From contig NZ_CANRMB010000017.1 in NCBI RefSeq assembly GCF_947631635.1, forward strand, positions 1 to 61,850: a stretch of DNA of 61,850 nt, given 5' to 3'. The notes beneath the pieces are model-generated. The model had not been told where the DNA came from. It did no database searches and saw nothing but the letters and a program-made list of their open reading frames with translations. The DNA comes from an uncultured Dysosmobacter sp. GTDB lineage: Bacteria; Bacillota; Clostridia; Oscillospirales; Oscillospiraceae. The translations under genes were made by a program, and so were the position numbers. Shown one piece after another: positions 32,869 through 41,497 of the stretch (the stretch's first letter is position 1; every line of letters starts with the position of its first letter).

Positions 32869-34133
32869 TCCGCCGCCTCCTTTCCCCGCAGGAAGTACAC
32901 CGTGTCCAGCCGCACCGTCTTCATGGCCTCAAAAATGCGCTGCGGCGTCACGCCGCGCACCTGTGCCGCCAGGTCCTCCGGCGTCTCGGACTGTCCTGTG
33001 GCCGCCTGGCCCAGGTAGAAGTTCTCCAGCTTGCCCTGGGAGTCCCCCATGGAGGCGTAGGCGTTCAGCAGGGTACTGCGGGCGCCCTCCAGCTCCCAGT
33101 CCTCCAAGTCGCCGTTCTGGACCGCCGTCAGCTGGGCCAGGATCTCGTCATAGGCTTTCTGATAATTCTCAAACTCGATGCCGGAGGAGACGGTGATCAT
33201 CCCCTTCTGCCGGTGATAGAGGGAGGAGGCGTAGTAGCAGAGGGACAGCTTTTCCCGCACGTTCAAAAACAGCTTGGAATTGCTGCTGCCGCCAAAGAGG
33301 GTGTTGCCCATCAGCAGGGCGGCGGTGTCGGAGCTGCCGCAGGAGAAGCCCATGCCCAGCTTTCCCTGGGTCACATCCAGGGCTTCTGTGACTGTATGGA
33401 CCGCCTCGCGGGCAGGGTGGGTCCGTGCCGCGGCCACATCCCGGATATTGTCCCGGGGCAGGGTGGAGAACGCGGACAGCAGGGCCCGTTCCACCCGCTC
33501 CCGGCCGGCGCTGCCGCTGTAAAACAGCTCTAGCTGGGAGGTGGCGATCAGCTGGCCGTACTGGACGTGGAGCTTCTGCAATTGCAGCTTCTCCGCGCTC
33601 TTCTCATCCCCCAGCCGGGGGATGCCGTAGGGCTCGTCCGCGCACATCTCCCGCAGGAGACGGCTGTCGGCATAGTCCCGCTTGTCATTGATGAGACTGC
33701 GGATGGCGTCGATCAGGTTTGTCTTTTCGCTCTCAAAATAGGCGGGCACAAAGCGGCCCCGCTCCGTGGCCGGGTCGCAGACCAGCTCGCCCAGAAGGTC
33801 CGCCACCGGCTCCAAAAGCTTTTCTCCGCCGGGGGCAAAGCTGTCGTCGATCAGGCTGGCGACGAAGCCCACGCACTGGTTCTCCCCCTTCTTCCGGACC
33901 GTGTAGTCGATCCGGGCGCCATACAGCTTGTCCAGCCGTGCGGAGAGGCTCCCCATATCCGGATACGTCACGGTGCCCCGCCGCAGCACAGCGGGCAGCA
34001 GGGCATAGGCCGCGGCGGTCTCCTGACGGATGGGTGTCACAAACTGGGCGGACAGCAGGCTGGTCTTAAACTTCCGCGCAGGCAGATACGTCAGATATAC
34101 TCCATCGGCGAGCTTTGTTCTTGTCACTTCCAA
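32865..34133 (-). CDS. ymfF: M16-like protein, YmfF-like (non-catalytic partner)
   Basis: 422 residues with the M16 fold (SLSARLDKLYGARIDYTVRK, MGNTLFGGSSNSKLFLNVRE, LSLCYYASSLY). The HxxEH zinc motif is missing at the expected place (RLDKLYG), so it is probably the structural half of a heterodimer with the gene behind it (4-bp overlap). The promoter at 34172-34200 serves both genes. Confidence 0.83.
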   Translation of the reverse strand: MEVTRTKLADGVYLTYLPARKFKTSLLSAQFVTPIRQETAAAYALLPAVLRRGTVTYPDMGSLSARLDKLYGARIDYTVRKKGENQCVGFVASLIDDSFAPGGEKLLEPVADLLGELVCDPATERGRFVPAYFESEKTNLIDAIRSLINDKRDYADSRLLREMCADEPYGIPRLGDEKSAEKLQLQKLHVQYGQLIATSQLELFYSGSAGRERVERALLSAFSTLPRDNIRDVAAARTHPAREAVHTVTEALDVTQGKLGMGFSCGSSDTAALLMGNTLFGGSSNSKLFLNVREKLSLCYYASSLYHRQKGMITVSSGIEFENYQKAYDEILAQLTAVQNGDLEDWELEGARSTLLNAYASMGDSQGKLENFYLGQAATGQSETPEDLAAQVRGVTPQRIFEAMKTVRLDTVYFLRGKEAAE

Positions 34134-34171
34134 GGTCTCAACTCCTCTTCTGTTCCATGCAATATGGAAAC

Positions 34172-34200
34172 ATTATAGTATATCTCCCTCCATAATTCAA
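34172..34200 (-). promoter_or_regulatory. Promoter of the ymfF-ymfH pair
   Basis: On the minus strand TTGAAT (34195-34200) and TATAAT (34172-34177) are 17 bp apart, about 38 bp before the start codon. Confidence 0.7.
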
Positions 34201-34248
34201 TCATGCAAATTTGCCGTTCTTTTTGCGGGAAAGGCCGTCACGCCAGCT

Positions 34249-35211
34249 TTATGCCAGCACCCGCAGGAGGTTCTCCCGGGCGATCAGCTCCCGCTCCCGG
34301 GCGGACATGCCCAGCTGTTCCAGCCAATAAAACAGGTTTTGGATCTGGGCGCAGTTCTCCAGGCCCTGGGCGCCCTCGTTGCCGGGACCCATGAATTCGC
34401 AGAAGTCGAATCCGCAGGCCACATGCTCGATCCCCATGACCTCCGCCATGTGGGCGGCGTGGCGGGCCAGCATCTCCGCCGTCTGTTCCGCGGGGTCTGC
34501 GTGGACAAAGGCGTGGTGTACATTCAGCCCCACCACGCCGCCGGTGTCCCGGATGGCCCGGAGCTGGTCGTCCGTCAGGTTCCGGCGGACGCTGCACAGG
34601 GCGCGGCAGTTGGAGTGGGAGGCGATCACCGGGCCGTGGGTCTCCCGCATCACATCCCAAAAGCCGCCGTCGTTCAGGTGGGACACATCCACCAGCATCC
34701 CCAGGTCCTGCATCCGCCGGACGGCCTGCCGTCCCAATTCCGTCAAGCCGGAAGCGGGATCCCCTCCGGCGCCTGTGGCAAGGCAGTTCTCCTCGTTCCA
34801 GGTCAGCATCCCGATCCGGGCGCCGAAGGCGTGATAGCGGTCAATGCCGCCCAGGTCTCCCCCGATGGCCGCCATGCCCTCGATGGCCAGGAAGGCGTAC
34901 AGCGCTCCCGCCGCCCGGGCCTGCTCCGCCTCCCCGGCAGTCCGGACAACGGACAGCCACGGGCACTCCGCCAGCTCCGCCCGGGCGCAGGCCATCATGA
35001 TCCGGGTCCGGTCCGCGTCGGTCTCCGCCTCCGGCACATCTCTCCAAAAGGTCTGTCCGGCCGCCGCGCTGGTCCACAGCGCCAGCACCAGGCCCTCCAC
35101 GCCGCCGCGGCGCAGGCGGTCCAGATGACACCGCTCCAGCACATGATCCTCCCCCGCCAGACGCCGGCGGGTCACGTCATACAAAAGGTCCGAATGGCCG
35201 TCAAATACCAT
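34249..35211 (-). CDS. Membrane dipeptidase-like (M19) metallohydrolase
   Basis: 320 residues. Renal dipeptidase-family zinc motifs in order: FDGHSDLLYD, LAIEG (bridging Glu), LVDVSHLND, VIASHSNCRAL and CGFDFCEF. It hydrolyses dipeptides, often with a D-residue at the second position, and has no signal peptide despite the family name. It stands 37 bp after the stop of a peptidase-free gap and 63 bp downstream of the DUF819 gene, on the same strand, so the two may form a transport-and-cleavage pair. Confidence 0.9.
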   Translation of the reverse strand: MVFDGHSDLLYDVTRRRLAGEDHVLERCHLDRLRRGGVEGLVLALWTSAAAGQTFWRDVPEAETDADRTRIMMACARAELAECPWLSVVRTAGEAEQARAAGALYAFLAIEGMAAIGGDLGGIDRYHAFGARIGMLTWNEENCLATGAGGDPASGLTELGRQAVRRMQDLGMLVDVSHLNDGGFWDVMRETHGPVIASHSNCRALCSVRRNLTDDQLRAIRDTGGVVGLNVHHAFVHADPAEQTAEMLARHAAHMAEVMGIEHVACGFDFCEFMGPGNEGAQGLENCAQIQNLFYWLEQLGMSARERELIARENLLRVLA

Positions 35212-35274
35212 GAAAAGCGCTCCTTCATTTTATGATGCGTCCGCTCAAGGGACTCCGCGGTCGTTTCAAAAGGT

Positions 35275-36141
35275 TCATGCCCCCAGCGCGCCGCCCACCA
35301 GGATGCCGAGATAGGTGCCGATGACATAGCCGAAGGTGCCCACCAGCATGACCGGCCCCACCAGGGCGCTCCACCCCTGGGAGATGGCCATGCCCGCGGC
35401 GGTGGTGGGGCCGCCGATGTTGGCATTGGAGGCGAGAATGATGTCCTCCAGGTCAAAATGCAGCAGCTTGCCGCCCACAAAGCAGAACAGCATGTTCACC
35501 GCCACCATGATGCCGGTGAACGCCAGCAGCAGCGGCGTCTCCCCGAGGATCTTCGGAATGGAGGCCGGCACGCCGATGACAAACAGGAACAGGTAGATCA
35601 GATACGTGCCGATCTCCTGGGAGCCGCTGAGCTTTGCCACCTGTTTCTCTCCCCAGGTGGCGCAGGCCATGGCAACGGTGGTGATCCATACATATTCGCT
35701 TCCAAAGAAGGTATGCAGCATATGCAGCGCCACGCCGGTATCCGGGATCATCCCGCCGATGAACGCGGCGATCAGCTTGGCCGCGAACACCACCAGCACG
35801 GAATAGGCGATGTTCAGGGCAATATCCTTCAGGGAGATGTCCTTCCGGCTCCAATAGGCCGCCGCCTGGGTCTGGGCCCCGGCCAGGTCTCCGCTCTCCG
35901 CCACGGCGTCGATATGGGGATGGGTGAAATGCTTCCGGAAGAATTTCATCCCCGCGAACAGCAGCAGGGCGATCATCAGCGCGATGATGGCGCCGGAGAT
36001 CTTGGACGCCCATATGTACCTCTGCTCCAGCCAGATAGCCAGGGCCACGGAGCACACCAGCAGGGCCAGCAGCGCCCAGGTGTCCTCCGCGGCGATGAGG
36101 CTTGCCCGGCCCAGCTTTTCCATAAAGAAATCCGCAAACAT
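35275..36141 (-). CDS. DUF819-family membrane protein, internally shortened
   Basis: 288 residues, with the DUF819 start DTWALLALLVCSVALAIWLE and the C-terminal signature ASNANIGGPTTAAGMAISQG. From memory, full-length members have about 380-400 residues. Here the text jumps from KISGAIIALMIALLL straight to MKFFRKHFTH, so roughly 100 residues (several helices) appear to be missing without breaking the frame. The start at 36141 follows AAGGAGAGAAG. Family role unsettled (putative transporter). Whether the short form works is doubtful. Confidence 0.75.
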   Translation of the reverse strand: MFADFFMEKLGRASLIAAEDTWALLALLVCSVALAIWLEQRYIWASKISGAIIALMIALLLFAGMKFFRKHFTHPHIDAVAESGDLAGAQTQAAAYWSRKDISLKDIALNIAYSVLVVFAAKLIAAFIGGMIPDTGVALHMLHTFFGSEYVWITTVAMACATWGEKQVAKLSGSQEIGTYLIYLFLFVIGVPASIPKILGETPLLLAFTGIMVAVNMLFCFVGGKLLHFDLEDIILASNANIGGPTTAAGMAISQGWSALVGPVMLVGTFGYVIGTYLGILVGGALGA

Positions 36142-36337
36142 AAGCTCTTCTCTCCTTCTCCGGTCCGCCGCATACAGGGCAGGCCACATATCTTTTTCAG
36201 TATAGCGCCTGCCCCCACTCTACGCAAGACCGATCTCCCGCATCCGGCACAAAATGGCAGGATCTCCGCATATTCCGCGCTTTTTTTCCGGCGCTGAAAT
36301 TTTTTTGGCTTTCCGCCTATTTCATCCGTTTTTTCTC

Positions 36338-36397
36338 TTGACTTTTCCGGCAAATTCCTGTAAACTATTTCATGTTGTAAAGGTATAGGGCTTTACA
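36338..36397 (+). promoter_or_regulatory. Promoter and leader hairpin of the ylxM-ffh operon
   Basis: TTGACT (36338-36343) and TAAACT (36361-36366) with a 17-bp spacer. A small leader hairpin, TGTAAAG/CTTTACA, lies at about 36376-36397 just before the ribosome binding site. Confidence 0.65.
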
Positions 36398-36412
36398 GAA
36401 AGGAGCGATCCC

Positions 36413-36778
36413 TTGAAAAATCAGACATACCGCATGACCATGCTCTTCGATTTTTACGGAGAACTCCTAACGGACCGGCAAAAGGAATTCTTCGACCTCT
36501 ATTACAATGAAGACCTCTCCCTGGGCGAGATCGCGGAAAACGCAGGCATCTCTCGGCAGGGCGTCCGGGACGTTATCGTCCGGGCTGAGGCCGCCATGCA
36601 GGAGATTGAGGACAAGACGGGCATCATCAAGCGCTTTGAGGCCCAGCGCCCCCATTTGAACGCCATCGCCTCTGCCGCCGCCGAACTCAAAACCATCAAC
36701 TACCGCCAGTACGAGGACGCACGGCTCACGGAGCTGGCTGACCTCATCACCGCGGAAACCAGCGCTTTGAAGGACTGA
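36413..36778 (+). CDS. ylxM: YlxM-type SRP-operon helix-turn-helix protein
   Basis: 121 residues. A sigma-70 region 4-like helix-turn-helix (LLTDRQKEFFDLYYNEDLSL, GEIAENAGISRQGVRDVIVR), as in YlxM, the small protein encoded ahead of ffh in firmicutes and thought to modulate the signal recognition particle. The start is TTG with AAAGGAG upstream; the next ATG (MTMLFDFYGE) is possible but loses seven residues. ffh starts 3 bp after the stop. Confidence 0.93.
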   Translation: MKNQTYRMTMLFDFYGELLTDRQKEFFDLYYNEDLSLGEIAENAGISRQGVRDVIVRAEAAMQEIEDKTGIIKRFEAQRPHLNAIASAAAELKTINYRQYEDARLTELADLITAETSALKD

Positions 36779-36781
36779 ATT

Positions 36782-38143
36782 ATGGCATTTGAAGGACTCT
36801 CTGAAAAACTGAATGCGACGTTCAAACGCCTGCGAGGCAAAGGCCGCCTGACGGAGAACGACGTCCGGGAGGCCATGCGGGAGGTCCGCCTGGCTCTGTT
36901 GGAGGCCGACGTCAACTACAAGGTGGTCAAAGACTTTGTGGCCACTGTCACGGAGCGGTCCATCGGCAGCGACGTTTTGGACAGCCTGACCCCCGCCCAG
37001 CAGGTCATCAAGATCGTCAACGAGGAGCTGACGAATCTGATGGGCGGCGCCAACGCCAAGCTGTCCATGGCCAACAACGGACCCACGGTGATCATGATGG
37101 TGGGCCTTCAGGGCGCCGGCAAGACCACCACCACCGCCAAGCTGGCGGGCCTGATGCGCCGGCAGTACACCAAGCGCCCCCTGCTGGCTGCCTGCGACGT
37201 GTACCGCCCCGCCGCTATTGAGCAGCTGAAGGTCGTGGGCTCCCAGATGGAGCTGCCCGTTTTTGAGCAGGGCCAGGGGGACCCCGTGAAGATCGCCGAA
37301 GCCGCCATCCGCCACGCCAGAGACTATGGCAGCGACATGGTGTTTCTGGACACCGCCGGCCGCCTCCATGTGGACGAGACGCTGATGGACGAGCTGAAGC
37401 GGATGAAGGCCGCGGTCCATCCCAATGAGATCCTGCTGGTGGTGGACGCCATGACCGGCCAGGACGCCGTGAATGCCGCCTCCGCCTTTGACGAGGCCCT
37501 GGGCATCGATGGCGTCATCCTCACCAAGCTGGACGGCGACGCCCGCGGCGGCGCTGCCCTTTCCATCCGGGCCGCCACTGGCAAGCCCATCAAATTCGTG
37601 GGTACCGGCGAAAAGCTGGATATGATCGAGCCGTTCCATCCGGACCGCATGGCTTCCCGCATTCTGGGAATGGGCGATATGCTCTCCTTCATTGAAAAGG
37701 CTCAGGCCAATTACGATGAAAAGCAGGCCGCCAAGCTGGAGGAAAAACTCAAGAAAAACCGCTTCACCCTGCAGGACTATTACGACCAGCTCCAGCAGCT
37801 GCGGGGCATGGGCGACTTGAGCCAGCTGGCTGGGATGATGCCGGGCAACCTGGGCAAGCAGCTCCAGGGCGCCTCCATCGACGAAAAGGTCATGGCCCAT
37901 ACCGAGGCCATCATTCTCTCTATGACGCCTCTGGAGCGGGAAAATCCCCAGATCCTGAACGCCAGCCGGAAAAAGCGCATCGCCGCGGGCTGCGGTCTGC
38001 AGGTGGTGGATGTGAACCGTCTGCTGAAACAGTTCGAGATGATGCAGCAGCTGACCAAGCAGTTCTCCAAGGGCCGAATGCCCGGCATGCGGGGCATGGG
38101 CGGCAGGATGCACGGCTTTGGCCGCAAGAAGCGTTTCAAATAA
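36782..38143 (+). CDS. ffh: Signal recognition particle protein Ffh
   Basis: 453 residues. The GTPase that, with SRP RNA, brings ribosome-nascent chain complexes to FtsY at the membrane. N domain (1-95), G domain with GLQGAGKTTTTAKLAG, DVYRPAAIEQL, DTAGR and TKLDGDARGG, then a Met-rich M domain ending MPGMRGMGGRMHGFG. Length and order are normal. Second gene of the ylxM-ffh-rpsP-ylqC run. Confidence 0.97.
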   Translation: MAFEGLSEKLNATFKRLRGKGRLTENDVREAMREVRLALLEADVNYKVVKDFVATVTERSIGSDVLDSLTPAQQVIKIVNEELTNLMGGANAKLSMANNGPTVIMMVGLQGAGKTTTTAKLAGLMRRQYTKRPLLAACDVYRPAAIEQLKVVGSQMELPVFEQGQGDPVKIAEAAIRHARDYGSDMVFLDTAGRLHVDETLMDELKRMKAAVHPNEILLVVDAMTGQDAVNAASAFDEALGIDGVILTKLDGDARGGAALSIRAATGKPIKFVGTGEKLDMIEPFHPDRMASRILGMGDMLSFIEKAQANYDEKQAAKLEEKLKKNRFTLQDYYDQLQQLRGMGDLSQLAGMMPGNLGKQLQGASIDEKVMAHTEAIILSMTPLERENPQILNASRKKRIAAGCGLQVVDVNRLLKQFEMMQQLTKQFSKGRMPGMRGMGGRMHGFGRKKRFK

Positions 38144-38225
38144 GCAAGGTCTCTTTTACAAGGATATAAGTGCACAGCATTTATAGATAGAATTATTTTT
38201 ATCACATTTTTGGAGGTACAAAATC

Positions 38226-38465
38226 ATGGTTAAGATCAGACTGCGCCGCATGGGCGCCAAGAAGGCTCCCTTCTATCGCGTTGTTGTCGCCGATTCCCGT
38301 TTCCCCCGCGACGGCCGCTTCATTGAGGAGCTGGGCACCTACAACCCCTGCGTCTCCCCCGCCGAGATCAAGATCGACACGGACCGCGCCCAGGCTTGGA
38401 TCAAGTCCGGTGCCCAGCCCACCGACACCGTCAGAGCTCTGCTGAAAAAAGTGGAAGTCCTCTGA
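38226..38465 (+). CDS. rpsP: Ribosomal protein bS16
   Basis: 79 residues, full length. Typical start [20 protein letters not shown] followed by [19 protein letters not shown]. Structural protein of the small subunit. GGAGG precedes the ATG. ylqC follows 15 bp later. Confidence 0.98.
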   Translation: MVKIRLRRMGAKKAPFYRVVVADSRFPRDGRFIEELGTYNPCVSPAEIKIDTDRAQAWIKSGAQPTDTVRALLKKVEVL

Positions 38466-38480
38466 TCCGGAGGAGTTCAG

Positions 38481-38711
38481 ATGAAGGACTTGCTGCTCTA
38501 CATCGCCAGAAACCTGGTGGATGACCCTGACGCCGTCTCCGTCACGGAGATCCCGGGCGATCAGGAGCTGACGTTGGAGCTGCGCGTCGCCCCCGACGAC
38601 ATGGGCAAGGTCATTGGCCGTCAGGGCCGTATCGCAAAGGAGATCCGGACCGTCGTCCGCTCCTATGCGCAGCGTACTGGAGTCAAGGTTTCCGTTGATA
38701 TTGTAGACTGA
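38481..38711 (+). CDS. khpA: KH-domain RNA-binding protein (YlqC/KhpA)
   Basis: 76 residues, a single KH domain with the GxxG-type loop VIGRQGRIAKEIRTVV. It is the usual gene between rpsP and rimM in firmicutes and works as a small RNA chaperone, often with KhpB. Here the run is interrupted after it: a terminator follows and rimM comes 2.3 kb later. Confidence 0.95.
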   Translation: MKDLLLYIARNLVDDPDAVSVTEIPGDQELTLELRVAPDDMGKVIGRQGRIAKEIRTVVRSYAQRTGVKVSVDIVD

Positions 38712-38717
38712 ATAGAG

Positions 38718-38748
38718 AGAGGACCGGCTATGGCCGGTCCTCTTTTTC
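38718..38748. terminator. Terminator after khpA
   Basis: AGAGGACCGGC pairs with GCCGGTCCTCT, followed by TTTTT on the plus strand. The stop codon and last codons of the convergent gene lie inside this stem. Confidence 0.9.
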
Positions 38749-39462
38749 GTGGTTCAGGTCCGAACGTTTCTTTGCGTCACGTTCGCTTAACAGATATGCG
38801 GTCAATGCCCGTCCGTTCTCCTCCAGGGCTTCCTGCGTATAGCGCGTGTCTATGATCTTCAGCTCAAATTCTGTCAGCAGGATCTTTTTCTCCAGCTCCT
38901 CCAGCTTCTGCGGCATCCGCTCCTCCGCGATGGCCGCCAGACCGCAGCGATAGCCTAAATAGAAGCCGTACTGCAGCATACCATAAACCCGGTCGTCCCA
39001 CACACTTTTGATGTTACGGATATATTCTTTCGCTGTCTCGTCGGCCTCTTCCTCCAATTTGGAGAGAAAGTCCGCGCATTGATTCTGGCGGTTCAGGAGA
39101 CCGCGGTTGAATCTTGCCAGCGGTTCTGTCAGCAGCTGTTCCTCTACCCAGTCGTGAAAGGCGGTCTCGCCGGTGCCGTCGCTGTAATACTGCTGGAAGA
39201 TAGCGCAGAGGCCCCTGGGAAAGGCGAAGCGAAAAGCATGGTGCAGATTGTGCCGATAGGCGCCCTCAATGTCTGACAGTTTTCTCCGCTGGGAATCTGT
39301 CAGCAGCTTCAACAGGGCGGGTCGTCCTTCTGTGTAGAGCTCTTCCCAGGGGTCTGGGACAAATTTGTCTTTGTCCAACAGATATCCGTGTAAAAGTCTT
39401 TTTACACGTTCGTCACTGTAAATCATTTCCTCAATTGCATCTACCTGTTCATTAAAGTTCAT
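38728..39462 (-). CDS. Hypothetical helical protein
   Basis: 244 residues, mostly predicted helix, no signal peptide or membrane segment. Segments such as YRHNLHHAFRFAFPRGLCAI and VYGMLQYGFYLGYRCGLAAI look well conserved in style, but I do not recognise the family. The start at 39462 follows AAAGGAAAGGGC. It lies opposite to the ffh-trmD operon inside the insertion that splits it, and divergent from a small XRE gene 123 bp away, which may regulate it. The TAG stop is inside the khpA terminator. Confidence 0.7.
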   Translation of the reverse strand: MNFNEQVDAIEEMIYSDERVKRLLHGYLLDKDKFVPDPWEELYTEGRPALLKLLTDSQRRKLSDIEGAYRHNLHHAFRFAFPRGLCAIFQQYYSDGTGETAFHDWVEEQLLTEPLARFNRGLLNRQNQCADFLSKLEEEADETAKEYIRNIKSVWDDRVYGMLQYGFYLGYRCGLAAIAEERMPQKLEELEKKILLTEFELKIIDTRYTQEALEENGRALTAYLLSERDAKKRSDLNHEKEDRP

Positions 39463-39585
39463 TGCCCTTTCCTTTCTATTTATACATGCAATTAAATACA
39501 TGTAATTTCTGGCATCTTATAAAGACACTTTAACAGGTATATACTAAGTTTGTCAATACAAGTGATGAGATAGGGCGGTGAGATC

Positions 39586-39822
39586 TTGGCGAAATACGGT
39601 ACAATCAAAATTCACGCATGGGAGCTTATTCAAAAGAATGGGATTAGTAAAACGAAGCTGTGCCAACGTGCGGAAATGCAGCTGACACAGCTCAATAATT
39701 ATTGCAACAATGACATTTCTCGTTTGGATATCGATGTTTTGGCAAGGCTGTGTACTGTCCTTAACTGTCAAATTGGTGAACTTTTGGAATTTATCCCGCC
39801 GGATCATGCAGATGATTCTTAA
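39586..39822 (+). CDS. Small Cro/CI-type regulator (HTH_26-like)
   Basis: 78 residues, a single helix-turn-helix of the YozG/HTH_26 kind: WELIQKNGISKTKLCQRAEM then LDIDVLARLCTVLNCQIGEL, ending LLEFIPPD. The start is TTG at 39586 with GGGCGGTGAG upstream. Codon use is AT-richer than its ribosomal neighbours, which suggests recent acquisition. Possibly a regulator of the divergent gene. Confidence 0.85.
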   Translation: MAKYGTIKIHAWELIQKNGISKTKLCQRAEMQLTQLNNYCNNDISRLDIDVLARLCTVLNCQIGELLEFIPPDHADDS

Positions 39823-39848
39823 CCCCGTACTATTAATAGTGCGGGGTT
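39821..39848 (+). terminator. Terminator-like hairpin after the small XRE gene
   Basis: AACCCCGTACTATT pairs with AATAGTGCGGGGTT (one mismatch) beginning at the stop codon. The following sequence is only weakly T-rich. Confidence 0.6.
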
Positions 39849-39928
39849 CGTTCCGTTCTATATCTGATTCGCGCTTTCTTCAAAACAATAGCAGAGCCTT
39901 GCAGATCTTCTCTAAATATGTAATCAAG

Positions 39929-40940
39929 TTCCCGGCTATTGGGCCGGGACTTTTTTGTCTGGGGCAAAATGGCGGGTTTCCCGCCCACGGGGCGGGGACG
40001 GGGATGTGCCGCTTTGCGGCACGGGAATGCACCCCCCATTTTCTTTGGTTGCGCCAAAGAAAACGGGCCGTGCACGGTCCAAAAGAAAAACGCTTTTTGG
40101 TGTCCACAGTTGGCCCATCGGGCCAACTGTGGACGGACGGGAGTTGGTGGTTAGATGTGCCACCAGGTCCGGAAATCTTCTGCCGGATGCGCCGGACTGG
40201 GTACAAGTTTAGAACTGCTCCGCCGCAGGTTGGGGGCTTGGGTGCAAATTCGGGGTGGTCGACGAAAGGCTTTCAGCAACAAGCCCCGTGTGTTCCGCTT
40301 CGCTACACACTACCTGGGCGATTACATTGGCCGTCGGCGGGTGCGCCGGACTTGGTACGAAGGTAGGAGTACGTGCCCGCATTTGGGGGCGTGGGTGCAG
40401 ATTTGGGGCGGTCGTCGAAAGGCTCTTACCACTGGCCCCGTGTGTTCCGCTTCGCTGCACATTACCCGGGCGGTTGAATTGGCCTCTGGCGGGTGCGCTG
40501 GACTGGGTACGAGTTTAGAACTGCGCCGCCGCAGGTCGGTGGTATGGGTACAAATTTGTGGTGGACATCAAAAGGCTTTCAGCAATGTCTGGTCCCGTAT
40601 AAGGCCCACACGCAGACGCTTCCGCAAGGAACCAAAGAGCGGCAGCGACAGGAGCCGCTGGTCCTTTCAGCCTTCGCCCGTCCCCGCAATTCTCATTCGC
40701 GTGGCTAAAAACCAAAAGATTCAGCAAGACTGTGCCCGCGCCCAACGCAGAATCCAGCACTGACTGCCAACGGTCTCTTTCTGGGACCCCACGTCTCGTC
40801 CACACTTGGCCCATCGGGCCAACTGCGGACACCAAAGCGCCTTTCTTTTGACCGGGCGCGGCCGTTTTCTTTGGGCAAGACCCAAAGAAAATGGGGGCGC
40901 ATTCCCGTGCCGCAAAGCGGCACACTCCCCCTTGCCACTT
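39929..40940. repeat. ~1-kb inverted-repeat element with internal tandem repeats, non-coding
   Basis: The left arm (40001-40136) and right arm (40796-40932) are inverted copies about 135 bp long, sharing GTGCCGCTTTGCGGCACGGG, CATTTTCTTTGG and the palindrome TTGGCCCATCGGGCCAA. Each arm is itself a chain of small hairpins. Inside, a ~153-bp unit is repeated about 2.7 times (starts at 40189, 40343 and 40495). Unit lengths of 154 and 152 bp do not keep a reading frame, so the open frames here are not proteins. A TCCCGGC/GCCGGGA hairpin plus TTTTTT (39929-39956) borders the left side. No transposase seen. Confidence 0.8.
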
Positions 40941-40960
40941 GGCAAAAAACAAGCTATACT
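40932..40960 (+). promoter_or_regulatory. Promoter of rimM-trmD
   Basis: TTGCCA (40932-40937) and TATACT (40955-40960) with a 17-bp spacer, beginning exactly at the outer edge of the inverted-repeat element. It would give rimM-trmD its own start after the operon was split. Confidence 0.65.
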
Positions 40961-40990
40961 ACCTGTATCAACACAAAAGGAGCCACTCCC

Positions 40991-41497
40991 ATGAAACTGG
41001 AAACCATCAAAGTTGGCCGCATCGTCAACGCCCACGGCATCAAGGGCGAAGTCCGTGTTCAGCCCCGGGACGGCGATCCCAGCTTTTTGACCCGCTTCAA
41101 GACCTTCTATATTGACGGCAAGCCCGTCACTCCCACTGCCAACCACGTCCACAAGAGCCTGGTGCTGATGAAATTTCCCGGTGTGGACGATATGAACGCC
41201 GCCCTCTCCTATAAGGACAAGGACCTGTATATCCGTCGGGCCGACGCCCGCCTGCCGGAGGGCGAATACTTCGACGACGAGCTGCTGGGCCTGGAGGTCT
41301 ATGACGCGGACTCCGGCGCCTGTTTGGGCGAGCTGACCGCCGTGGACCCCTATCCCGCCCACAAGGTCTATACCGTCCGGGGCGCCCGGGAATACCTGAT
41401 CCCCGCTGTGAAGGATGTCTTTATCAAATCGGTGGACCTGGACCTCAACCGCATGGAGGTCCACGTCTGGGAGGGACTGGCGACGGATGAACATTGA
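40991..41497 (+). CDS. rimM: Ribosome maturation factor RimM
   Basis: 168 residues. It binds S19 in the 30S head and helps 16S rRNA maturation. The N-terminal barrel has KVGRIVNAHGIKGEVRVQP and the C-terminal PRC barrel ends YLIPAVKDVFIKSVDLDLNR. The start at 40991 follows AAAGGAG; an upstream in-frame ATG lies in the repeat element. It overlaps trmD by 11 bp. Confidence 0.96.
   Translation: MKLETIKVGRIVNAHGIKGEVRVQPRDGDPSFLTRFKTFYIDGKPVTPTANHVHKSLVLMKFPGVDDMNAALSYKDKDLYIRRADARLPEGEYFDDELLGLEVYDADSGACLGELTAVDPYPAHKVYTVRGAREYLIPAVKDVFIKSVDLDLNRMEVHVWEGLATDEH

Noticed and set aside
40155..40763. A 202-codon open frame through the tandem repeats at 40.2-40.7 kb
   Set aside because: The repeat units are 154 and 152 bp, so successive copies fall in different frames. 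No ribosome binding site, and several overlapping open frames on both strands show the same artefact of GC-rich repeats.
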